Assembly: GCF_001618175.1 (NCBI RefSeq)
Contig: NZ_LPXN01000024.1
Span: 1-53,419 of the forward strand
Reading direction: 5' to 3'
Length of the DNA: 53,419 nt
From: Oceanibaculum pacificum
GTDB lineage: Bacteria > Pseudomonadota > Alphaproteobacteria > Oceanibaculales > Oceanibaculaceae
The position numbers and the translations under genes were made by a program. Shown piece by piece: positions 8,699 through 15,989 of this stretch. How positions within the stretch are numbered: position 1 is the first letter of the stretch; every line of letters starts with the position of its first letter. Below the pieces are notes generated by a model, which saw nothing but the letters and a program-made list of their open reading frames with translations, did no database searches and was not told where the DNA came from.

Positions 8699-10233
8699 CC
8701 AAGCATCTCCTCAAGCCGGTCCAGGCCTTCGGCGATCTCGACCTCAAGCGCGCGCAACTCGGCGATGATCTCACGCGGAGACTGGTGGGCGACCTCTTCG
8801 TGCTGCACCTCCTTGTAGCGGTTCAGCGACAGATCCCATGACCCCGTAGCCCGGATATCGGCCACGGGCACCATGAAGCTCTGTGCGGTGCGGGGGCGCT
8901 CGGCCTCGGCTGCGAGGTTCCTCCAGCGGGCCAAGATGTCGGGCAGGTTGTTCTTTTCATGCTCCGCCTCGGTCAGCGGCTCGCCGGGCGTCGGCCCCTG
9001 CTTTCCGGGCGGCAAGAGGTCAGCGCGCTTGTCGTCGAGACTTAGGCCATCGGCTGTTACGTCATAGAACCAGACATTCTCGGTGCCACCGACGCCAGTC
9101 TTGGTGAAGAGCAGGATGGCGGTGGAGACGCCCGCATAGGGGCGGAACACGCCCGAGGGCAGCTTGATGACCGCATCGAGCTTGTGATCCTCGACCAGCA
9201 TGCGGCGGATGTCCTTGTGCGCACCGGACGAACCGAACAGGACGCCATCAGGAACAATCACCGCCGCTCTGCCCCCGGTCTTCAGGAGACGCAGGAAGAG
9301 CGCGATGAACAGAAGCTCCGTCTTCCGCGTCTTGACGATTTTCTGAAGGTCCTTGGCGGTCGCCTCGTAGTCGAGCGATCCGGCGAAAGGCGGATTCGCC
9401 AGCACCAGCGAATAGGCGCCCGCGTCCTCGGCGTGGTCCTCGGCGAGGCTGTCGCGATAGGTGACATTCGGGTTCTCGACGCCGTGCAGCGTCATGTTCA
9501 TGGCGCCGATGCGGAGCATCGTCGTGTCGAAGTCGAACCCGTGAAAAAGCCCCTCGTGAAAATGCTTCCGCAATGCAGGGTCGCGCATCAGCTCGGGATG
9601 CTTCTCGCGAAGATACTCGCCTGCCGCCACCAGGAAGCCGCAGGTGCCGGCGGCAGGATCGCAGATCACGTCGGTCGGCTTCGGCGCGGTCATCTCGACC
9701 ATCAGCCGGATGATGTGCCGTGGTGTGCGGAACTGGCCGTTCTGGCCAGCGCTCGCGATCTTCGCGAGCATGTACTCGTAGACATCGCCCTTGGTGTCGC
9801 GATCCTCCATCGGGATGCGATCGAGCTTCTCGACCACCTTCGCCAGCAGAGCCGGATTGGAGAACCCAAGCCGAGCGTCGCGCATCAGCTTGCCGTAGCT
9901 GGACTGGCTGCCGTTGAGAGCGCGCAGGAACGGGAAGACGTGCTCATCGACCACGTCCATCATCTCGCGTGGCTCGAAGTTCTTGAACCGCGACCAGCGA
10001 AGATCGTCGTAGGGGCGGCCCTTGTCGTCCCGTCCCTCCGGGAAGATGCGGCGCTCCATCGGAATCTTGAGCGTCTGGCTCTTGCGCTCTTCCAGAGTGT
10101 GCAGATCGTCAAGGCGCTTGATGAACAGCAGATAGGTCATCTGCTCGATGACGGAGAGCGGATTGGCGACCCCGCCAGCCCAGAAGTCGTTCCAAATGCT
10201 ATCGATCTGGCTGCGGATTTCGCCGGTCAGCAT
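8695..10233 (-). CDS. hsdM: Type I DNA adenine methyltransferase subunit
   Basis: A 512-aa N6-adenine methyltransferase subunit. It has the N-terminal HsdM bundle (IDSIWNDFWAGG), SAM-binding motif I DPAAGTCGF near 192-200 and catalytic NPPF near 280-283. With HsdS it methylates the host target and with HsdR it forms the restriction complex. I chose the ATG at 10233, which has GGGTGGGG seven bases upstream, over the GTG at 10245. It is the first gene of the operon hsdM-hsdS-HEPN-unknown-hsdR and begins 55 bp after the WYL regulator gene on the same strand, so it may share that transcript. Confidence 0.95.
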   Translation of the reverse strand: MLTGEIRSQIDSIWNDFWAGGVANPLSVIEQMTYLLFIKRLDDLHTLEERKSQTLKIPMERRIFPEGRDDKGRPYDDLRWSRFKNFEPREMMDVVDEHVFPFLRALNGSQSSYGKLMRDARLGFSNPALLAKVVEKLDRIPMEDRDTKGDVYEYMLAKIASAGQNGQFRTPRHIIRLMVEMTAPKPTDVICDPAAGTCGFLVAAGEYLREKHPELMRDPALRKHFHEGLFHGFDFDTTMLRIGAMNMTLHGVENPNVTYRDSLAEDHAEDAGAYSLVLANPPFAGSLDYEATAKDLQKIVKTRKTELLFIALFLRLLKTGGRAAVIVPDGVLFGSSGAHKDIRRMLVEDHKLDAVIKLPSGVFRPYAGVSTAILLFTKTGVGGTENVWFYDVTADGLSLDDKRADLLPPGKQGPTPGEPLTEAEHEKNNLPDILARWRNLAAEAERPRTAQSFMVPVADIRATGSWDLSLNRYKEVQHEEVAHQSPREIIAELRALEVEIAEGLDRLEEMLG

Positions 10234-10288
10234 GATTTGCCCCACCCCATTATGTTGTTCTTGCCCTTCAAGCTGGCGTCTCCCCGTT

Positions 10289-11167
10289 TCACTTCATCGC
10301 CTCAGCCAAGGCGGCATCAAATTCCGCACGGTTCGTGACGACGACGGGCGTCTCGTGTGGATCGTCGAGAACATCCGCCACGTCCAAACGCAACCGTTTT
10401 CGGAAGTAGTAAAGCAGCGCCCGCCTGACGGGGATTGCGATGCTGTCATCGCGCATGCCGTAATCCTGCGCGATTATCTTTCGTTGATTCTCTCCGATCT
10501 TCGGATTGGGCGAAAGTTCCACGTCGAAGAAATCTGCCCACTGCTTATCATCTTCGGGTCGCGCCCCGGGCTCCCCGAGCGACCGGACCTCTAGGCATCG
10601 CGAGAGAAGGAAATCCTTGAACCTGTTGTCGATGTGACAGAAGGCGCGGACGTGCCAGCGAAAGCCATCGCTGCCGAAGGCATGAGGGCTGATACGCCGC
10701 CAAAGGGGCTCCGGCCGCTGCTCGTTCATCGACTGATAGAGAACCTCAACCGAGGCTTGGCCCCGGACCGCAGCCAGGATCATACGGAGGACAGCGATGT
10801 CCACCCGGCGATGCGGCACGGGCATGGTATCCACGCTCGGGGGGCTGGTCAGCCATGTCCGCTCACCGTGGAGAGAGGGATCGGCCGCGAACAGAAGCTG
10901 CGCAAGGTAGCGATCCGCGTCCGGTTTCAGGAAGCGCGGGCGGAACGACTCGGTCGCGAAGTAGCGCTTCTCGCTGCGGTCATACTGCACGTTGTCGGGC
11001 GCAAGCTCCTGGTACTGGGTCAGGTCCTTCGACGCCTGCGGCACCGATACGCCGAAAAATCCGGTGATGTCTGAGCGGTTGATGCCGCCCTCCCAGAAGA
11101 GGCGGAACTCAATAAACTCAAGCCGTTGCTCGACCCCCCACCGTAGCTCTGGGCCACCTCCCGACAT
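10289..11167 (-). CDS. WYL-domain transcriptional regulator (BrxR/CapW-like)
   Basis: A 292-aa regulator of the wHTH-WYL-WCX type found at the head of many phage-defence loci. The N-terminal winged helix (RLEFIEFRLFWEGGINRSDI, then FFGVSVPQASKDL) is followed by a WYL domain around 115-200 and a C-terminal domain. The open frame extends upstream, but the ATG at 11167 has GGAG six bases before it and starts just before the conserved helix. Relatives repress divergent defence promoters and are released by a nucleotide-type ligand. Here it sits between the type I operon (same strand, downstream) and the DUF2188-OLD pair (divergent), so it probably controls both. Confidence 0.85.
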   Translation of the reverse strand: MSGGGPELRWGVEQRLEFIEFRLFWEGGINRSDITGFFGVSVPQASKDLTQYQELAPDNVQYDRSEKRYFATESFRPRFLKPDADRYLAQLLFAADPSLHGERTWLTSPPSVDTMPVPHRRVDIAVLRMILAAVRGQASVEVLYQSMNEQRPEPLWRRISPHAFGSDGFRWHVRAFCHIDNRFKDFLLSRCLEVRSLGEPGARPEDDKQWADFFDVELSPNPKIGENQRKIIAQDYGMRDDSIAIPVRRALLYYFRKRLRLDVADVLDDPHETPVVVTNRAEFDAALAEAMK

Positions 11168-11195
11168 GTGCGCTCCAATCCGTACAGTAACTTTA

Positions 11196-11224
11196 TTGAC
11201 AGCGTAACGCTGCCCGTATACTTT
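11196..11224 (+). promoter_or_regulatory. Divergent defence promoter with palindromic operator
   Basis: TTGACA at 11196-11201, a 17-bp spacer and TACTTT at 11219-11224 form a near-consensus sigma-70 promoter reading to the DUF2188 gene. Inside the spacer lies the palindrome AGCGTAACGCT (11201-11211), a natural repressor site. The WYL regulator gene starts 29 bp to the left in the opposite direction, so it is the obvious candidate to bind here. Confidence 0.7.
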
Positions 11225-11268
11225 CTTATCCCATGAGGGAATCGCCGTCAACGCATTTGGAGAGAGCG

Positions 11269-11511
11269 ATGTCGAAGAACGACCGATACGTGGTCAAGCA
11301 CCCGAAGGGCTGGGCCGTGAAAGGTGCTGGCGCGGAGCGGGCCAGTAGCGTCCACGAGCGACAGGCGGATGCCGAGCGCACGGCCAAGCAGATCGTGGAA
11401 AAGGCGGGAGGCGGCGAAGTGCGGATTCAGGGCCGCGACGGAAAGTGGCGCGATTCCGATACGGTTGCGCCTGGCAACGACCCCAACCCGCCCAAAGACA
11501 TGAAGCATTAG
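11269..11511 (+). CDS. DUF2188 small protein
   Basis: An 80-aa protein with the DUF2188 pattern: VVKHPKGWAVKGAGAERASS, a helix with regularly spaced charged residues, and a strand ending in IQGRDGKWRDSDT. Function unknown in the family. The ATG at 11269 has GGAGAG seven bases upstream and starts the conserved part. An earlier ATG at 11233 would add 12 unconserved residues. It lies 19 bp before the OLD nuclease gene behind a strong promoter, so the two form a likely two-gene unit. Confidence 0.8.
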   Translation: MSKNDRYVVKHPKGWAVKGAGAERASSVHERQADAERTAKQIVEKAGGGEVRIQGRDGKWRDSDTVAPGNDPNPPKDMKH

Positions 11512-11530
11512 ACGCAAGGAAGGGCCGATC

Positions 11531-13525
11531 ATGAAGCTCAAGCAGTTCCGCATCCAGAACTACCGCTCGATCACCGACAGCGGGCTTATTCATGTCGGCC
11601 AACTCACCTCACTTCTCGGCCGGAATGAAAGCGGCAAATCCAACCTCCTGCGCGCGCTTCACAGCTTGAACCCGAGCGACGGCTTCAAGGCGCTCAGCAA
11701 GGTGAAGGATTTTCCCCGGCATCGCAGACTTGAGGAGTGTTCCGACACCACCCCTGTCGTCGCCACGTTGTGGGAGTTGGACAACGCGGACAGGACTGAA
11801 CTGGGCAAGCTATGGGCGCGCGGTGGAACCGCCACAGCGGTCCGAATTGGCCGCGCTTATGGCGACAGGAGGACAGTGGGATTCGAGGGCGTGTCCGCCC
11901 AGGAATTTGATACTGCCGCGATCAAGTCGAAAATTCGCAAGATCGTTCCAGCAGTAAAAGCCAAAGCCGCCAAGCTGGACGAACAAGTGCGTACCGTTCT
12001 GGAGGCTGCCGCTGACAAGTTTGACGCGGACGTTGCCCCGTCGGCAGATGCGCTTGCATGGGCCAACAAGGCGAAGCCTGCTCTTGCTGCGTTGCGTCAG
12101 GCAATGGCTACAGCCGATGCCGAACTTACCGACACACAGGACGCTCATGTGGTCGAGCTGGAGGACCTCGCCAACACAATCGCCGGGGACATAGAAGGCG
12201 AGAAGAACGCGCGCCAATGGGCGATCGCACAGATGCCCGTATTCATGTATCTGGAGGAATATCCCGAACTGAACGGCCACCAGAATGTCGCGGAATTTCT
12301 TCAGCGAAAAGAACAGAACCAGCAGATGCCTGCCGACGTCAATTTCGAGAAGATGTGCAAGGTTGCGGGACTTCGACCTCAGGAACTGCAAAGCCTCCTT
12401 GGCCAGAAAGAACATGAGACGCGCAACCAGCTCGCCAATCGGGCCAGCGCAGTTATTACGTCAGAAATCCGCAGGCTTTGGAAAGACCGCCCATTGAAGG
12501 TCCGCTTCGATACGGATGCCGAGCATATCAACACCTTCGTATCCGACCCGAATGCTACCTTCGATGTCGAGGTAAACCTCAACGAGCGGAGTCGCGGCTT
12601 TCAGTGGTTCTTTTCGTTCTATGTGACTTTTGCAGCCGACACGAAAGGCGGTGCGGCCGAAGACGCTATCCTTCTCCTCGATGAACCGGGGCTTTATCTT
12701 CATGCAAAATCGCAACGAGATTTGCTGAACCACTTCGAGGCCGACTTTAAGAACCAGATTCTGTATACGACACATTCCCCGTTCATGGTTCCGACGCATC
12801 GGCTAGATACCGTTCGCACGGTCAGCATTGCTGAAGAAGTCGGAACCACCGTGTCGAACGACCCCTCTGGGGACGCGCGGACACTGTTTCCGCTGCAAGC
12901 AGCGCTTGGCTACGACCTGGCACAGAGCCTATTCATCGGGCCGAACAATCTTGTTGTCGAAGGCGTCACCGACTACTGGGCATTGTCCTCGATCTCCGAA
13001 TACCTGAATTCCAACGGCGAAGGTGGGCTGAGAGGGGACATCACGATCACGCCAGCAGGCGGTGCACAGAAGATCCCCTACATGGTCGCCTTGCTTTCAT
13101 CGGAGCAATTGAACGTGCTGGCCCTTCTCGATCATGAGAAGGACGCGAAGACCACACGCGATGAGCTGGTGAAGTCGAAGCTCATCAGCGACAAGAACGT
13201 GATCTTCATTGCAGATGCGTTCGGCTCGTCGCCGCCGAAGGAAGCCGATATGGAAGACCTGATTGATCCCAAGGTGTACGAAACGCTGGTACATGAAAGT
13301 TACGCAAAAGAGCTAAAGGGCGTCTCCCTCAAGGTGAACGACAAAATTCCGCGTATCGCGAAGCGCTTCGAAGATGCATTCAAAACAGCCGGCTTGGAAT
13401 TTCACAAAACCAGGCCGATGCGCTTGTTGCTTGCGAAAATGGGTACGGACCCCAAGCAGATCGTGACACGGGACGTGGCGGACCGCTTCCGGACACTGTG
13501 TGAAATCGCCAACAAGCGCATTTAG
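11531..13525 (+). CDS. OLD-family ATPase/TOPRIM nuclease
   Basis: A 664-aa overcoming-lysogenization-defect type protein. It has an SMC/RecF-like ATPase head with Walker A GRNESGKSN at 30-38, a coiled-coil middle (about 130-290), Walker B LLLDEPGLYLH near 379-389 and the H-loop TTHSPFM. A C-terminal TOPRIM nuclease domain starts near VVEGVTD (about 475), with LLDHEKD near 530 supplying metal-binding acids. No UvrD-like helicase follows, so this is a standalone OLD protein rather than a GajAB (Gabija) pair. OLD proteins are used in phage defence (P2 Old, GajA, retron effectors). It sits after DUF2188 under the WYL-flanked promoter. AAGGAAGGG precedes the ATG. Confidence 0.88.
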   Translation: MKLKQFRIQNYRSITDSGLIHVGQLTSLLGRNESGKSNLLRALHSLNPSDGFKALSKVKDFPRHRRLEECSDTTPVVATLWELDNADRTELGKLWARGGTATAVRIGRAYGDRRTVGFEGVSAQEFDTAAIKSKIRKIVPAVKAKAAKLDEQVRTVLEAAADKFDADVAPSADALAWANKAKPALAALRQAMATADAELTDTQDAHVVELEDLANTIAGDIEGEKNARQWAIAQMPVFMYLEEYPELNGHQNVAEFLQRKEQNQQMPADVNFEKMCKVAGLRPQELQSLLGQKEHETRNQLANRASAVITSEIRRLWKDRPLKVRFDTDAEHINTFVSDPNATFDVEVNLNERSRGFQWFFSFYVTFAADTKGGAAEDAILLLDEPGLYLHAKSQRDLLNHFEADFKNQILYTTHSPFMVPTHRLDTVRTVSIAEEVGTTVSNDPSGDARTLFPLQAALGYDLAQSLFIGPNNLVVEGVTDYWALSSISEYLNSNGEGGLRGDITITPAGGAQKIPYMVALLSSEQLNVLALLDHEKDAKTTRDELVKSKLISDKNVIFIADAFGSSPPKEADMEDLIDPKVYETLVHESYAKELKGVSLKVNDKIPRIAKRFEDAFKTAGLEFHKTRPMRLLLAKMGTDPKQIVTRDVADRFRTLCEIANKRI

Positions 13526-13541
13526 GACGGATGATGGGCGT

Positions 13542-14108
13542 TCAGACTGCACCTGATCGACCGCCGGGCAAGTAGCGGTAGAGCGTCGCGGGCGAGACGC
13601 CGATGCGGTGGGCGACTTCGGCAACGCCAATCTCAGGGTCGCGCAATAGGGCTCTGGCATCGCGGATATCTGATTTGGACAACTTCGGCCGACGGCCACC
13701 CTTGCGGCCTCGGGCGCGGGCGGCATCCAGACCTGCCTTTGTCCGTTCGCGAATGATGGCACGCTCGAACTCCGCCAATGCGCCAAAGATGTGGAACACC
13801 AGCATGCCGCCGGGCGTCATCGTGTCGATGGATTCAGTTAAGGAACTGAAGCCTATGCCCTTCAACTGGAGAAGCTCCACCGTGTCGATGAGCTGCCGCA
13901 TGGAACGGGCCAGGCGGTCGAGCTTCCAAACCACAAGCGTGTCGCCTGGCCGCATGTAGTCCAGCGCCTTGAGAAGCTCAGGCCGGTCGCGCTGCGCACC
14001 GGACGCGGTTTCCACGAAAATGCGTTCACACCCGGCCGCGTCAAGGGCGTCCGTTTGAAGCGTCAGATTTTGCTCCGCTGTCGAAACTCTCGCGTAACCA
14101 ATATTCAC
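13542..14108 (-). CDS. Serine recombinase, Tn3-type resolvase/invertase
   Basis: A 188-aa small serine recombinase. The N-terminal catalytic domain (GYARVSTAEQNL, serine at position 9) includes the conserved LDRLARS segment. A long E-helix follows (FERAIIRERTKAGLDAARAR) and a C-terminal HTH (VAEVAHRIGVSPATLYRYL). It would resolve cointegrates or invert DNA at a res site. No Tn3 transposase is present, so it is either a multimer resolver of the former plasmid or a transposon relic. It starts with GTG at 14108, with only a weak GAGAG upstream. It ends convergent to the OLD gene with 16 bp between them. Confidence 0.85.
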   Translation of the reverse strand: MNIGYARVSTAEQNLTLQTDALDAAGCERIFVETASGAQRDRPELLKALDYMRPGDTLVVWKLDRLARSMRQLIDTVELLQLKGIGFSSLTESIDTMTPGGMLVFHIFGALAEFERAIIRERTKAGLDAARARGRKGGRRPKLSKSDIRDARALLRDPEIGVAEVAHRIGVSPATLYRYLPGGRSGAV

Positions 14109-14161
14109 TCTCTCAAAATCCGTAAATTTAACTCGGACAGTGTATCAGGTTTCGACGCACA

Positions 14162-14210
14162 GTTTTGAGAAATACAGAAGAGCGGAAATACGTTCCGCCC
14201 TTCTCAAAAC
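14162..14210. terminator. Nested inverted repeat, likely terminator of luxI operon
   Basis: A perfect 10-bp inverted repeat (14162-14171 with 14201-14210, TTCTCAAAAC) encloses and partly overlaps a 12-bp stem with one mismatch (14176-14187 with 14193-14204) and a 5-nt loop. It lies just after the last gene of the minus-strand luxI transcript. A third TCTCAAAA copy at 14111-14118 is next to the resolvase start, so a res-site role for the resolvase is an alternative. Confidence 0.5.
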
Positions 14211-14220
14211 AACCGTCTCG

Positions 14221-14406
14221 TCAGTATCGGTCCTTTTTGCGAGGCAGTTCTACAGCCTCCAATGCCGCCGCTGTCTCGTCGAACCCGCTGCGGCGAGCCT
14301 CATCGGCAAGATACCGGATGCACCATGCGAGCCGGTTGGCTTCGATACGGGATGGTCGCGCACCGCCAAGCGGCGATGATGCGGGCCAATCAGCGTCATG
14401 TGTCAT
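14221..14406 (-). CDS. 61-aa protein coupled to luxI
   Basis: A small unrecognised protein (core RLAWCIRYLADEARRSGFDE, then TAAALEAVELPRKK). Its ATG at 14406 overlaps the luxI stop codon (ATGA), and a hairpin follows its end, so it is almost certainly translated with luxI. It has no signal peptide or membrane segment and is predicted to be helical. Small helical proteins encoded beside LuxI/LuxR genes sometimes act as antiactivators, but there is no sequence match to support that here. Confidence 0.65.
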   Translation of the reverse strand: MTHDADWPASSPLGGARPSRIEANRLAWCIRYLADEARRSGFDETAAALEAVELPRKKDRY

Positions 14407-15023
14407 GCCGCCACCCTTTCCTGACGAAGCTCACCGAGATTGGCGATAACCGAACCCGTCGCGCCTGCGCGTCGGCGGACACGGGCCAGATACTCGGGCG
14501 ATACCTCCAGCCACTCGGCCGCCGCCGTGTCGGTACCGGTTTCCACGGTTGCGCCCAAGCGAACTGGATTCCAGCCCGCGCGACGCATGATCGGCTCCAT
14601 GCGGATGTCCGACACGGACACATATGCGCGCAGGCCAAGGAACTGGCCGAACTCCAGCATGCCGGCCATGAGGACTGCGGCGATGTTCACCGGCGCAGTG
14701 GCGCGATCGGCGCAGAAGCGGGTGCTTTCCCAGATATCATGTGCGCGAGGAATCTCTCCCTCCACCAGAATGGGAAACACGTCTGCCAGCAGGTACGGGC
14801 CTGTCGTTGGCAGGAGCCGAGTGCAAGCGTTCACACGGCCGCCGGGCGCGTAGTGAACCAGATAGTGCGCTTCGGGCAGGTCAAACTGGTCCAGCTCCAG
14901 CCCGTTGATGACGTTGACGTTCCAGCCAAGCCGCTCGCTGAAGACCGATCGGCGCAGTTGGTGCATGGATGCGAGCGCATCCCAATGCAAGTGTGCATTC
15001 TCCTTTGAAATAACGTGAAGCAA
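14403..15023 (-). CDS. luxI: Acyl-homoserine lactone synthase (LuxI/TraI family)
   Basis: A 206-aa autoinducer synthase that joins an acyl group from acyl-ACP to S-adenosylmethionine. With the TTG at 15023 as start, the family's invariant residues fall at their usual numbers: R24/R25, F28, W34, D45, D48, an arginine at 69, and E and R in the WESTRF motif near 100. GGAGG lies 8 bases before this TTG, which supports it over the TTG at 15038. The acyl chain cannot be predicted. A lux box lies 58 bp upstream (15081-15100), so the gene should be autoinduced by LuxR, and a hairpin covers its ribosome binding site (15032-15051). Confidence 0.92.
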   Translation of the reverse strand: MLHVISKENAHLHWDALASMHQLRRSVFSERLGWNVNVINGLELDQFDLPEAHYLVHYAPGGRVNACTRLLPTTGPYLLADVFPILVEGEIPRAHDIWESTRFCADRATAPVNIAAVLMAGMLEFGQFLGLRAYVSVSDIRMEPIMRRAGWNPVRLGATVETGTDTAAAEWLEVSPEYLARVRRRAGATGSVIANLGELRQERVAA

Positions 15024-15031
15024 TGGCTTCC

Positions 15032-15051
15032 CTCCCAATCTTGTTTGGGAG
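15032..15051 (-). promoter_or_regulatory. Hairpin covering the luxI ribosome binding site
   Basis: A 7-bp perfect stem (CTCCCAA at 15032-15038 pairing with TTGGGAG at 15045-15051) with a 6-nt loop. On the mRNA, GGAGG (15035-15031) is mostly inside the stem, so translation of luxI may be limited until the hairpin opens. Combined with a TTG start, luxI looks built for low basal expression. Confidence 0.5.
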
Positions 15052-15080
15052 CATTGAGCCAGAGAACGCGGCGCCTGCCA

Positions 15081-15100
15081 TCCTGTGAACCTCCACAGGT
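15081..15100 (-). promoter_or_regulatory. lux box upstream of luxI
   Basis: The minus strand reads ACCTGTGGAGGTTCACAGGA, with ACCTGT and ACAGGA arms around 8 bp. This is the 20-bp dyad form of LuxR-type binding sites, close to the classical Vibrio fischeri lux box ACCTGTAGGATCGTACAGGT. It lies between luxR (upstream) and luxI, as expected for an activator site. Confidence 0.8.
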
Positions 15101-15120
15101 TACTGGCGAGTAAAGCGCCT

Positions 15121-15804
15121 TCAGGGAGAGATAATGCCTTCCATGATCGCCTTCATCACGGCGTGATAGACGTTCGTCACCCCCATCTTGGAGCGCACAT
15201 TTTCCAGGTGGAAGTAGACCGTCCGGTGGGATATCCCAAGTATCTGAGCGGTCTGCCACGCCGACTTCCCGGCTGCGGTCCAGAGCAGGCACTCACGTTC
15301 ACGCGGCGTCAGGCTGACGGTGGTGCGGCCCATTCGACCCAGCGCGAGCAGCTCTCGTGCATGATTGTGAAAGGCCAGCGACAACAGGTGAACATCATGC
15401 CCGACTGTGGACATGAGGCGGTCAAGACTCTCGGTGCCATGATCGGAGACCATCGACGCCATCGCGAGCGCGCCGCGCGCGCCATGGATCGGAATACCGA
15501 CCCCCTCACCCACCCCGTACTCTGCGGCTTCGGCGAAGAGACGACGTTGCGCCGGTGAGGACTCGACGCCAAACGACATCGCGCTCCAGGTGAAGGGGGC
15601 GACCTGGTTCGGTCCGTTCAGGATGACCGGATCGACACGGTGATAGCCGCTGTCGATGTAATGGTTGTACCAGGCATCGGAGAAGGTGGTGAGGATGAGG
15701 GGCTTCTCGTCCGGAAGCGCGTCGGTGCGAATGACCTGATACGCCCATTCCCGAAAACCCAGATCCCAGAGCGCTTTCGAGAACGCGCCTTCAAGCGACG
15801 CCAC
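15121..15804 (-). CDS. luxR: LuxR-family quorum-sensing activator
   Basis: A LuxR-type protein. The autoinducer-binding domain has the conserved W, Y and D of the ligand pocket (AWYNHYIDSGYHRVDPVI, then FTW), and a GerE helix-turn-helix (LTPRERECLLWTAAGKS to the end) follows. It should bind the AHL made by the adjacent LuxI and activate the two lux boxes. The first usual start codon is GTG at 15804 (227 aa). However, the in-frame codons upstream read AAFLDRIRQVED, which aligns with the first helix of TraR/LuxR proteins. The only good ribosome binding site (GAGGAGGG) precedes an ATC near 15858. The true start may therefore be a rare codon or hidden by a sequence error. Confidence 0.9.
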   Translation of the reverse strand: MASLEGAFSKALWDLGFREWAYQVIRTDALPDEKPLILTTFSDAWYNHYIDSGYHRVDPVILNGPNQVAPFTWSAMSFGVESSPAQRRLFAEAAEYGVGEGVGIPIHGARGALAMASMVSDHGTESLDRLMSTVGHDVHLLSLAFHNHARELLALGRMGRTTVSLTPRERECLLWTAAGKSAWQTAQILGISHRTVYFHLENVRSKMGVTNVYHAVMKAIMEGIISP

Positions 15805-15907
15805 GTCTTCGACCTGGCGTATCCTGTCAAGAAAAGCGGCAATACTCGGCCGGATGCGCGATCCCTCCTCGCATGAGGTTGTCGTAATACATATGGGTCG
15901 CGCTAAA

Positions 15908-15954
15908 AATTCGTGAAATGACGAATTGTGTATGTCATCATTTAGTGAATTCGT
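15908..15954 (+). promoter_or_regulatory. Candidate partition site / parA operator
   Basis: AATTCGT occurs at 15908-15914 and 15948-15954, with its inverse ACGAATT at 15921-15927, and the flanking bases are also partly inverted (AAATGAC / GTCATCATTT). The repeats lie in the AT-rich gap just before parA. Small ParA/RHH systems usually have their centromere and autoregulatory site here, bound by the ribbon-helix-helix partner. Confidence 0.55.
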
Positions 15955-15989
15955 CCTATCGACAAAAACAACAACAAGAAAGATCGGAC

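Noticed and set aside
12058..12417. Alternate-frame ORFs within the OLD gene
   Set aside because: Internal overlaps in another frame without start signals.
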